Assembly: GCA_016785955.1 (NCBI GenBank)
Contig: JAEUWH010000007.1
Coordinates: 1 to 64,000, forward strand
Length of the DNA stretch: 64,000 nt
Source: Pseudobdellovibrionaceae bacterium
GTDB lineage: Bacteria; Bdellovibrionota; Bdellovibrionia; Bdellovibrionales; Bdellovibrionaceae
Direction of reading: 5' to 3'
Shown: positions 1-7,220 of the stretch, in pieces
Layout: each line of letters starts with the position of its first letter
Position numbering within the stretch: the first letter of the stretch is position 1
Position numbers and translations under genes: made by a program
Notes under the pieces: model-generated
What the model was told of the DNA's origin: nothing
What the model saw: the letters and a program-made list of their open reading frames with translations, nothing else
Database searches by the model: none

Positions 1-51
1 GGAAGGCTGATCCCGCCTGCAGAGGGCATGGATGCCCTCGTTCAAGTTTAA
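1..51 (+). CDS. 3' end of an unidentified gene (truncated by window edge)
   Basis: Frame 1 is open from the first base and gives GRLIPPAEGMDALVQV followed by TAA at 49-51. The fragment reads like ordinary protein and lies on the same strand as lon, but 16 residues are too few to name a family. The last codons contain a perfect inverted repeat (22-29 against 32-39, 2-base gap). A partial echo of that sequence occurs at 70-87, after the stop. That this is coding sequence is an inference from the open frame alone. Confidence 0.35.
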   Translation, partial: GRLIPPAEGMDALVQV

Positions 52-308
52 ATAAAGCTTCCCTTTGAGTGAGGCCCTCGAATGCCCCGAAATCTTTTAT
101 TGAAAATAACTCCTTTTTAAGATTTGATGAAAAATTTGGGTATACGTATATACATATGAAATCCAGGAAGATCGGCGACAGATTTTAGAAAAACTTTATC
201 TTGGATTTACAAAAAAATGTTAGATCACAAATTATGAATAAAGCTAATTTTTGACCACAGCTTGACATTATTTAGGTGCCGCTCATCTTTGAAATATTAG
301 GAGTGTGT
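52..308. other. Intergenic leader of lon
   Basis: About 257 bases without a gene. The region is AT-rich and holds a 19-bp perfectly alternating purine/pyrimidine tract at 140-158, which includes the 10-bp palindrome TATACGTATA at 141-150. A perfect TTGACA lies at 262-267, but no acceptable -10 element follows at 16-18 bp, so I do not call a promoter from it. The only clear signal is the AGGAG ribosome binding site at 299-303. Confidence 0.5.
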
Positions 309-2696
309 ATGTCATATCCAGTTGGCTTGTTACCAGTTTTACCTTTAAAAAATACAGTAATCTATCCGGGTATCACCCAGACTTTACGTGTTGGTCGAGA
401 TAAGAGTAAAAAGGCGGTGGATCTGTCGTCGGCCCAAGATGGCTGGATATTTGCCGTCGCTCAAAAAGACGCTGAAGCTAATATTGAATCCGAGGTAGAT
501 TTAAATTCATTTGGTACTTTGTGTAAGGTTGAGTCTATTAAGATTACCCCAGATTCAAGTTATTTTGTGGTTGTTCGCGGGTATCACCGTGCTCATGCCG
601 TTAGTTACGCAACGGTGGATGGCTGTTATCAGACAAATTTAGAGCGTCATGATGACGTCATAGATATTGATAAAGCTACAGAAGGAGCATTCTTATCCAG
701 TTTAAAAGCGATGGGTCTAGAGATTCTGAAAGTGCTTCCAGGAAATACCGAGAGCATGGTCGAGCTAGTTAAAGGTGTTGACGATTTAGCATTACTTGGT
801 CACTTGGCGGCTGCGAACATTGATTTACCATTAGCCGAGAAACAGAAGATTTTGGAGGATTTTAATTTAAGAACGCGAACTTTAACGTTGTTAAATATTT
901 TGCAAGAATTTAAGCAAACCCTCATTGTGCAAAATGATATTCGCAATAAATTGAGTTCAAAGTTGGGACAGACTCAGCGCGAGCATATTTTGCGTGAGCA
1001 ACTTAAAACAATTAAAGAAGAGCTGGGCGATGAAGACACGGTGGATATTGATGATGAATATCAAAAGAAAATAGACGAAGCTAAAATGCCAGAAGAGGCG
1101 CACAAATTAGCGATGCAGCAACTAAGGAAATTATCTAATTCGTCGACGCAGTCGCCAGAGTATCAAATGATTAGGACCCATCTGGATTTGATGGTTTCAT
1201 TGCCTTGGAGTCAAAGTGCTGGCGAAAAGGATTTTAATTTGGATGATGCGGAAGCCATTTTAAATGCGGATCACTATGGTTTAGATAAAATTAAAAAACG
1301 TATTCTTCAGCATTTGGCGGTTATCAAGCGTCGAAAAAACAAGAAAGGTTCTATATTGTTATTTATTGGCCCGCCCGGGGTTGGTAAAACGTCACTTGGG
1401 CAAAGTATCGCGCGGGCTTTAGGAAAAAAATATCACCGCTTAAGTCTGGGTGGTGTTCGCGATGAATCTGAAATTCGTGGGCATCGCCGTACTTACATTG
1501 GAGCCTTGCCGGGAAAAATCATTTCGGCTCTATCAAAGGTTAAGCAGAATGATGCATTATTTTTGTTAGACGAGGTTGATAAGCTGTCCCGCAGTTATGG
1601 TGGGGATCCGGCTGCGGCATTACTGGAAGTTTTGGATCCAGAACAAAACAGTGCCTTTGCGGATCATTACTTGGATACATCATTTGATTTGTCGAAGATA
1701 TTTTTTATTGCGACGGCAAATTCTTTGGAAGGAATTCCTGCGCCGCTATTGGATAGAATGGAAATTATCGATTTGACGGGGTACACATCAGCGGAAAAAT
1801 TTAATATTGCGAAAAGCCATATTATTCCCAAGCAAATGGATGAATACAGCTTTCAAAATGAAGAAATTCAAATCAGCGATGAAGCTTTATTGAAAATTGT
1901 TACGCATTACACTCGTGAATCTGGCGTCAGGGATTTGCAACGTAAAGTCAGCGAGATTTTTCGTTATGCCTCAGAAAAATTGCAACGAGGGCAGGCGCGA
2001 GTCACTGTCGGTATTGAAAACTTGGAAGACATTTTCGGCCCCGAGCGCTTTACAAGTGAAGTCGCGGAATTTACGTCTACTCCGGGCGTAGTGACGGGAT
2101 TAGCATGGACTCCTGTCGGCGGTGATATCCTTTTTATCGAGACGGCATTGGTGCCAGGGAAAGGCGATTTGATTATCACGGGTCAATTGGGCGAGGTGAT
2201 GCGTGAGTCGGCTCAGATTGCTAAGTCGTTGGTGAGATCACGATTGTCGATATTGGCTCCGCATTTGGATTTGAATAAATTTGATATCCATTTGCATGTT
2301 CCTTCGGGAGGAATTCCTAAAGATGGCCCGTCAGCAGGGATTACCATATTAACATCGATTGCATCACTGGTTTCCAGAGTTCCCGTAGAGCCGAAGCTAG
2401 CGATGACGGGTGAGATTAGTTTACGTGGAAAAGTGTTACCGGTCGGTGGCATCAAAGAAAAAGTGATTGCAGCACATAGAGCTGGAGTGAGGCAGATCAT
2501 TTTATGTGAGCAGAATAAAAAGGATTTGCGCGAGATTCCTGAAGATATCAAAACGGACATCCAATTTCATTTTGTAAATCATATTAATGAAGTGCTAAGT
2601 GTCGCTTTGAAAATTGATCTCAAAGATTGGACGGATGATTTATTTTTCACCGTAACTTCGGGTATTGGTTCATCTACGCAGGAAGTTAGAAGTTAA
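309..2696 (+). CDS. lon: ATP-dependent Lon protease
   Basis: This is the cytoplasmic AAA+ serine protease that degrades misfolded and regulatory proteins. The 795-residue length is typical of LonA. In order it has the N-terminal substrate-binding domain (about 1-190, opening YPVGLLPVLPLKNTVIYPG), a coiled helical region, the AAA+ module with Walker A GPPGVGKT at about 354-361 and Walker B LFLLDEVDKL, and the C-terminal protease domain. The catalytic serine is in KDGPSAG (about S675) and the lysine in GGIKEK (about K718). I chose ATG 309 because AGGAG lies 5 bases upstream. A GTG at 276 in the same frame would add 11 residues and has no ribosome binding site. rnhA follows after 40 bases and is probably co-transcribed. 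Confidence 0.97.
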   Translation: MSYPVGLLPVLPLKNTVIYPGITQTLRVGRDKSKKAVDLSSAQDGWIFAVAQKDAEANIESEVDLNSFGTLCKVESIKITPDSSYFVVVRGYHRAHAVSYATVDGCYQTNLERHDDVIDIDKATEGAFLSSLKAMGLEILKVLPGNTESMVELVKGVDDLALLGHLAAANIDLPLAEKQKILEDFNLRTRTLTLLNILQEFKQTLIVQNDIRNKLSSKLGQTQREHILREQLKTIKEELGDEDTVDIDDEYQKKIDEAKMPEEAHKLAMQQLRKLSNSSTQSPEYQMIRTHLDLMVSLPWSQSAGEKDFNLDDAEAILNADHYGLDKIKKRILQHLAVIKRRKNKKGSILLFIGPPGVGKTSLGQSIARALGKKYHRLSLGGVRDESEIRGHRRTYIGALPGKIISALSKVKQNDALFLLDEVDKLSRSYGGDPAAALLEVLDPEQNSAFADHYLDTSFDLSKIFFIATANSLEGIPAPLLDRMEIIDLTGYTSAEKFNIAKSHIIPKQMDEYSFQNEEIQISDEALLKIVTHYTRESGVRDLQRKVSEIFRYASEKLQRGQARVTVGIENLEDIFGPERFTSEVAEFTSTPGVVTGLAWTPVGGDILFIETALVPGKGDLIITGQLGEVMRESAQIAKSLVRSRLSILAPHLDLNKFDIHLHVPSGGIPKDGPSAGITILTSIASLVSRVPVEPKLAMTGEISLRGKVLPVGGIKEKVIAAHRAGVRQIILCEQNKKDLREIPEDIKTDIQFHFVNHINEVLSVALKIDLKDWTDDLFFTVTSGIGSSTQEVRS

Positions 2697-2736
2697 CCCC
2701 GTTGAAATTTGGCCTCGGAGGAACTAGGTTTAAGCT

Positions 2737-3459
2737 GTGAAAACAGTTGTGATTTATTCAGACGGGGCATGTAGTGGAAATCCAGGCAGGGGTGGTTGGG
2801 GAGCGGTATTAGGTCTTCCCGATCAACAGGTCATAGAACTTGGCGGTGGCCGAAGTGAAACAACGAATAATCAGATGGAGTTGCAGGGGCTTATCGAGGG
2901 TCTCAATTACATTAGGGATCTCACGTTTGATCAGGTTATTTATTATACGGATTCATCTTATGTGCTGAATGGCGTGATGAAATGGATGAAGGGCTGGGCA
3001 TTTCGTGGGTGGAAGACCTCTGAAGGTAAAGACGTTGCTAACAAAGAATATTGGCAGCTGATTCAAAATCAATTGTTGTATTTTGCCGATAAAAAAATTT
3101 CTTGGAATTATGTACGTGGTCATACGGGCGTTGCGGGGAACGAGCGTTGTGATGAAATTGCGGTGTCATTCTCAACCGGCAGATATGTGCCGTTGTATGA
3201 GGGCGATAATTCTAACTATTCTTTTGATATTTTTAAAACTCCGCTGACGGAGCCTATTCCTGACTCCAGCTTCAAGAAAAAAGAAGTTAATGAATCGGCC
3301 TACTATTTATCTTTGAAAAATGGTGTTTTGGAGCGTCATAAAACTTGGGTGGAGTGTGAACAACGAGTCAAAGGGGCATCGGGAGCCAAGTTTAAAAAAG
3401 TTAAAAATCAAAATGAAGAAGAACAGGTTCTTAAGGGTTGGGGATATAGTAATAAATAA
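2737..3459 (+). CDS. rnhA: Ribonuclease HI with C-terminal hybrid-binding (Cauli_VI-type) domain
   Basis: The protein should cut the RNA strand of RNA:DNA hybrids (primers, R-loops). The catalytic domain spans about residues 1-150 and shows the full set: D9 (YSDGACSGNPG), E48 (NNQMEL), D72 (YTDSSYV), H129 (RGHTG) and D139 (NERCDE). A linker of about 35 residues leads to a second domain at about 188-236 (YYLSLKNGVLE...TWVECEQRVKG...GAKFKKV). It matches the pattern of the RNase H1 hybrid-binding/caulimovirus viroplasmin domain. In eukaryotic and most bacterial RNase H1 proteins that domain is N-terminal; here it follows the nuclease. The start is GTG at 2737, with a purine-rich stretch (GGAGGAACTAGG) upstream. 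Catalytic assignment is firm; the HBD assignment is by motif. Confidence 0.93.
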   Translation: MKTVVIYSDGACSGNPGRGGWGAVLGLPDQQVIELGGGRSETTNNQMELQGLIEGLNYIRDLTFDQVIYYTDSSYVLNGVMKWMKGWAFRGWKTSEGKDVANKEYWQLIQNQLLYFADKKISWNYVRGHTGVAGNERCDEIAVSFSTGRYVPLYEGDNSNYSFDIFKTPLTEPIPDSSFKKKEVNESAYYLSLKNGVLERHKTWVECEQRVKGASGAKFKKVKNQNEEEQVLKGWGYSNK

Positions 3460-3576
3460 AACTTATGGCTTCTATTTTTTAATATAATTTTCAAAAATTT
3501 AGAGAAGCAAAGTTTAGATAATAGTGTTGACCCATTGGTTGTATAACGTTACCAATTAACGCCATTAGGAGGTCTT

Positions 3577-3948
3577 ATGAAAGTGATCTTATCGTTATCT
3601 TTTTTGTTGGCATCATTCGCGTTTGCTAGTTCTTCAAAACCCGCACCATTGGGTGCATTTACGTATAAAAACTATCTTTACGTAACATTTCTTGCTGATT
3701 GCAATACAAAATCAGCAACTCTGCAAGTTGATCCCCTTTGTCACAAAGATCGTGCCACAGATAATGTAGCGACGACATGCGAGACCAAACTTTTGATTGC
3801 AGCGACTCGTATGATTTGTCCTGATGTCGTTGTCGAGCCTAAAGTTTTTGTGTTCGATCTAGCTAACGAGCCGATCGCTGCCGAAGCCAAAGTTTTGAAA
3901 CTCCGTTATTTTGATTCAACATTAAAGGTTAAAATCAATCGCGAATAG
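3577..3948 (+). CDS. Small secreted protein with four evenly spaced cysteines
   Basis: A 123-residue protein with a clear Sec signal peptide (MKVILSLSFLLASFAFA, cleavage likely after residue 17). Translation starts at ATG 3577 behind a strong AGGAGG at 3567-3572. The mature part has four cysteines at residues 42, 55, 68 and 81, exactly 13 residues apart. They lie in a domain of about 100 residues predicted to be mostly beta, and two disulfides in the periplasm are plausible. I do not recognise a family. It is a single-gene unit: rnhA ends 117 bases upstream and an intrinsic terminator follows at 3984-4008. Confidence 0.8.
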   Translation: MKVILSLSFLLASFAFASSSKPAPLGAFTYKNYLYVTFLADCNTKSATLQVDPLCHKDRATDNVATTCETKLLIAATRMICPDVVVEPKVFVFDLANEPIAAEAKVLKLRYFDSTLKVKINRE

Positions 3949-3983
3949 GATGATAGAGTAATCAACATATCGTTTCGTTAGAA

Positions 3984-4008
3984 AACCTGCTTCGAGCAGG
4001 TTTTTTTA
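3984..4008 (+). terminator. Intrinsic terminator, usable from both strands
   Basis: A 7-bp perfect stem (AACCTGC at 3984-3990, GCAGGTT at 3996-4002) with a 5-base loop is followed by a run of T to 4007. It terminates the small secreted protein gene. The opposite gene's TAA stop (4006-4008) lies in the T run, and the hairpin with TTTT on the other side can serve that convergent gene too. Confidence 0.85.
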
Positions 4009-4602
4009 TTTGCGTGCAAAATCCACTGTGGAAGATCCAACAGGGCCGGTGATCGTAAGTTTGATGCTGGCCGATTGTTCGATCTGTTTCATCGCAACAG
4101 GAAACACAATCGAGTAGGGAGTCGAAAATCTATTATGAAATGGGTAGAGGCTTTGAATTTCTTCCGTTAGTAGCTTCACTTTCGAGACTTTGCCTTCGAA
4201 ACGTTTTCCGTCTACGTCTAAGAATATTTTCCATAGCGTTTTGTTTTTATGTAAATCATCATGTTTTCGCTCGGGTGTGAAGAAGCTTACAAAAAATTCG
4301 GATTCTTTACGAAGTTTATCTTCACTTTTTACTTTTTCTTGAGTGTATTTGTTTTCATCCCAGATATACACACGAGCCATTTGGTCCACTTGAGCTTCGG
4401 ACACCTCTGAATTGATAATCATGCCGGTCATATCGATGGCGTTGTACAGACCGGAATAGACTTGTTCTTGGCGAGCATTTTTTTTGATAGTCTGTTGATA
4501 GTCCGACTCGGAAATCAGTTTCATGGTCGGCGAAGGTGCAATCGATTTGCTGGAGCAAGAGGCCATAAGTGTAAAAATAAAAAGTGAAACTAAAAACTTC
4601 AT
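4006..4602 (-). CDS. Putative lipoprotein, function unknown
   Basis: A 198-residue protein that begins MKFLVSLFIFTLMASCSS, a signal peptide ending in a lipobox (LMASC), so it is probably lipidated and membrane anchored. I use the ATG at 4602 rather than 4611: AAGAGG is directly next to the earlier ATG but correctly spaced for 4602. The 4602 ATG also forms an ATGA overlap with the stop of the upstream hydrolase gene, implying translational coupling. The mature region is mixed alpha/beta with many charged residues and no motif I recognise. The tight coupling suggests a shared role with the hydrolase. Confidence 0.8.
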   Translation of the reverse strand: MKFLVSLFIFTLMASCSSKSIAPSPTMKLISESDYQQTIKKNARQEQVYSGLYNAIDMTGMIINSEVSEAQVDQMARVYIWDENKYTQEKVKSEDKLRKESEFFVSFFTPERKHDDLHKNKTLWKIFLDVDGKRFEGKVSKVKLLTEEIQSLYPFHNRFSTPYSIVFPVAMKQIEQSASIKLTITGPVGSSTVDFARK

Positions 4603-5456
4603 TTCAGCCATCCTCTTAGGTTCTTTTCTAAATCTTGATAGACAGTTTCACGATGGATATCATTGTAATTTTCATGTCGGGCTCCATCGCCGTACACTAT
4701 GATGCGTTTGTTTGGTGCCGAGATAGACTCAAAAAATTCTTTGGCTTTCGCTGAAGATACGACGGGATCGTTTTCTGCAATTTGCATAAATGTTGGCATA
4801 TTAATTTCGTGTGCCCGCGGCAAGACCATTGCGAATCCATCAATCATTCCTAAATAGATCCCCGAAGAAATCACTTGATGGCGAAGATGATCTTTTTCAA
4901 ACTCTAAAATGACTTCAGGATCTCGGGTTAGCATCGTATTATCTAGTTCATTCCCCAGTGTTACTTTTGGCAAGAGAGTATTTAACCAACGTGCGGCTTT
5001 ATCTTTGATCGCGGGGACGGGGACGGAAAAACCAAATAGTGGTGAGCTTAATACTTGGCCCTTGATTGAAAATTTATTTTGATTCGTCAGTAGGAACTTG
5101 GTTTGAATCAGTCCGCCCATAGAGTGTCCAAGCAGAATCACTGGCGCCTTAAACTTGAAGGTTTTAAAAGCCTCGTCCAGAAATAGCTCCATGTCATAGA
5201 CAAAATCATTGAAGTTAGCTGCATATCCACGTTTTCCGTTACTGCGACCATGGCCTCGTAAATCCCAAGCAAAAAAACTGAAGTTGTTGGGTTCGAAATA
5301 TTTTATTAAACGTGAGTACGACTCGGAATGTTCACCCATTCCGTGGGTAATTATAATATTTAATTCGGGATTGCTTTTTTCCCAAGATTGGAAAAATAGC
5401 GATTCGTTTCTGTAGCCCTTAAAGTAGCCTTCGCTCCGTTGATATTTCGATGACAT
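4599..5456 (-). CDS. Alpha/beta hydrolase of the monoacylglycerol lipase / lysophospholipase type
   Basis: A 285-residue serine hydrolase without a signal peptide. It has the oxyanion-region motif THGMGEHS near residue 38, the family block WDLRGHGRSNGKRG at about 64-77, the nucleophile elbow GHSMGG with S112, the acid D230 (AENDPV) and H261 (ARHENYNDIHRE). This is the pattern of the Hydrolase_4 (PldB/monoglyceride lipase) group, which cleaves mono-acyl lipids. It sits 33 bases after nadB on the same strand and overlaps the following lipoprotein gene by 4 bases. The exact substrate cannot be read from the sequence. A lipase working on phospholipid breakdown products is the likeliest role. Confidence 0.88.
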   Translation of the reverse strand: MSSKYQRSEGYFKGYRNESLFFQSWEKSNPELNIIITHGMGEHSESYSRLIKYFEPNNFSFFAWDLRGHGRSNGKRGYAANFNDFVYDMELFLDEAFKTFKFKAPVILLGHSMGGLIQTKFLLTNQNKFSIKGQVLSSPLFGFSVPVPAIKDKAARWLNTLLPKVTLGNELDNTMLTRDPEVILEFEKDHLRHQVISSGIYLGMIDGFAMVLPRAHEINMPTFMQIAENDPVVSSAKAKEFFESISAPNKRIIVYGDGARHENYNDIHRETVYQDLEKNLRGWLK

Positions 5457-5489
5457 ATCAATTATTAGATACGAAAACGTTAGAACGAG

Positions 5490-7109
5490 CTAGTATTTTC
5501 TATACACGACGGAGTTTTTAGGAGTCAGGCCCTGTGTGATTTTTGACTCCGGAGAGTCTAGATTGTAATGAATGCCTATCGAATCGTCCCGTTTTAGCGC
5601 GCACTCGACAATGGCTTGGGCAACGGTGGCAATGTTGCGAAGCTCGATGATGTCTTTGTGAATTTTAAAGTGTGAATAATATTCTTTCACTTCTGACATA
5701 ATATTTTTCAGACGCGATTGCGCCCGCAGTAAACGTTTATTGCTGCGGACAATACCTACATAGTTCCACATAATTTCGCGGATCTCGTTCCACATATGGT
5801 GAATGACGATCATTTCATCATCATCTGTTTTTTGTGGATAAAACCAAGGGTTAGGTGTGGCCAAATGTTCGCGTTTGTTTTCGTTTTTAAGCTGAAGAAA
5901 TAGATTCTCTGCCATGGCCACGCATTCGAGTAGCGAGTTGGAGGCCAATCGATTGGCGCCATGCAGTCCGGTGCATGCGGCTTCACCAATAGCCCAAAGA
6001 CATTTGATATCAGTTCGACCGCTGACATCGGTCACGACACCACCACATAAGTAATGGGCTGCGGGAACTACGGGTATAGGGCTCGTCGTTAAATCGATTT
6101 GAAATTCTAAACACTTTTGATAAATCGATGGAAATCTCTGTTTTAAAAATTCGCCATCATTTAAATGAGTCATGTCTAAATAAACACAAGGAGCCCCTGA
6201 TCGTTTCATTTCAGCATCGATCGAACGTGCGACAATATCTCGAGGTGCTAGTGAGCCGAGTTTGTGATACTTTTTCATGAATGGAACGCCCTGGCTGTCA
6301 ATCAGCTCGCCGCCCTCGCCACGTAACGCTTCCGAGATTAGAAAATTTCGAGAGTCTTTGTGGTATAGACATGTTGGATGAAACTGCATGAATTCTAGAT
6401 TTGCTAAACGTGCCCCGGCCCGGTAAGCCATGGCAATGCCATCGCCAGTAGCGCCGCTCCAATTGGTTGTGTACTTATACACTTTTCCTGATCCACCGGT
6501 AGCCAAGATCACTTGGCTTGCAAGATAAGGCTCGACAAAACCTGTTTTATTATTCAAAGCATATAGTCCCAAACACTCGCTTGGGTTCATATCCCAAACA
6601 TTCAGTTGTTTGTTTAAGATCAAATCAATGGCAAAAGTGTCTTCCATGATTTTAATATTCGGCGTTTGCAATACTCGTTGCAAAAGTCGTTGGTGAATAT
6701 GTTTTCCCGTCTGATCTTCATAGTGAAGAATGCGGCGAAAAGAATGGCCACCCTCTTTTGTAAGATCCATTTCAAAATGGTCGTCCTGAGGATTTTTTTT
6801 ATGGTCAAATTGAACGCCCCAGTTTATTAAATCTTTAATTCTTTCAGGCGCTTGTGATATTATGTTTTCTACTGTGTTTTCATTACATAGCCCCGCTCCG
6901 GCAATCAAAGTATCTTGGATATGGGCCTCAAAACTGTCTTCGCCTGAAAAAACAGCAGCAATTCCACCCTGGGCCCAAGTCGAGTTGGCATTTTGTACTT
7001 TTTCTTTAGTTAAAATAAGTACGTCTCCCAGAGCAGACAATTTGAGAGCGGCTGCCAATCCGGCTAAGCCTGATCCTACTACTAAAAAATCTGTTTTGAT
7101 GTAACTCAT
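5490..7109 (-). CDS. nadB: L-aspartate oxidase
   Basis: This FAD enzyme oxidises L-aspartate to iminoaspartate, the first step of de novo NAD synthesis. The 539-residue length is normal. The FAD-binding GSGLAG is at residues 12-17, followed by STWAQGGIAA at about 43-52. The active-site blocks FMQFHPTCL (H244) and ALRGEGGEL (about 261-269) are present, and the family block IGEAACTGLHGANRLASNSL is intact. The C-terminal three-helix domain is complete. A GAGGT ribosome binding site lies 7 bases before the ATG. No nadA or nadC is nearby, so the pathway is scattered. A succinate dehydrogenase flavoprotein is excluded by the NadB-specific GLHGANRLASNSLLE block and by the absence of sdhB/C. Confidence 0.95.
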   Translation of the reverse strand: MSYIKTDFLVVGSGLAGLAAALKLSALGDVLILTKEKVQNANSTWAQGGIAAVFSGEDSFEAHIQDTLIAGAGLCNENTVENIISQAPERIKDLINWGVQFDHKKNPQDDHFEMDLTKEGGHSFRRILHYEDQTGKHIHQRLLQRVLQTPNIKIMEDTFAIDLILNKQLNVWDMNPSECLGLYALNNKTGFVEPYLASQVILATGGSGKVYKYTTNWSGATGDGIAMAYRAGARLANLEFMQFHPTCLYHKDSRNFLISEALRGEGGELIDSQGVPFMKKYHKLGSLAPRDIVARSIDAEMKRSGAPCVYLDMTHLNDGEFLKQRFPSIYQKCLEFQIDLTTSPIPVVPAAHYLCGGVVTDVSGRTDIKCLWAIGEAACTGLHGANRLASNSLLECVAMAENLFLQLKNENKREHLATPNPWFYPQKTDDDEMIVIHHMWNEIREIMWNYVGIVRSNKRLLRAQSRLKNIMSEVKEYYSHFKIHKDIIELRNIATVAQAIVECALKRDDSIGIHYNLDSPESKITQGLTPKNSVVYRKY

Positions 7110-7168
7110 GAAAGACCTCGTTCGCTTACTTTGTCGACATTTCCCTTGAAGAGGATTTATCGTCGTAC

Positions 7169-7198
7169 TTGCTTCTTTACAAGTAATAACCGTAAAAT
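7169..7198 (+). promoter_or_regulatory. Putative sigma-70 promoter of the histidine kinase operon
   Basis: TTGCTT at 7169-7174 and TAAAAT at 7193-7198 are separated by 18 bp. They lie 22 bases before the kinase start, in the spacer between the divergent nadB and kinase genes. The match is reasonable but not proven. Confidence 0.4.
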
Positions 7199-7220
7199 AG
7201 AAGCAGAATCTAAATAGGAA

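Noticed and set aside
262-290. TTGACA at 262-267 as the lon promoter
   Set aside because: No -10 of acceptable quality at 16-18 bp, and transcription would begin at the ribosome binding site.
276-308. GTG 276 as start of lon
   Set aside because: No ribosome binding site there; ATG 309 has AGGAG at the right distance and gives the usual Lon N-terminus.
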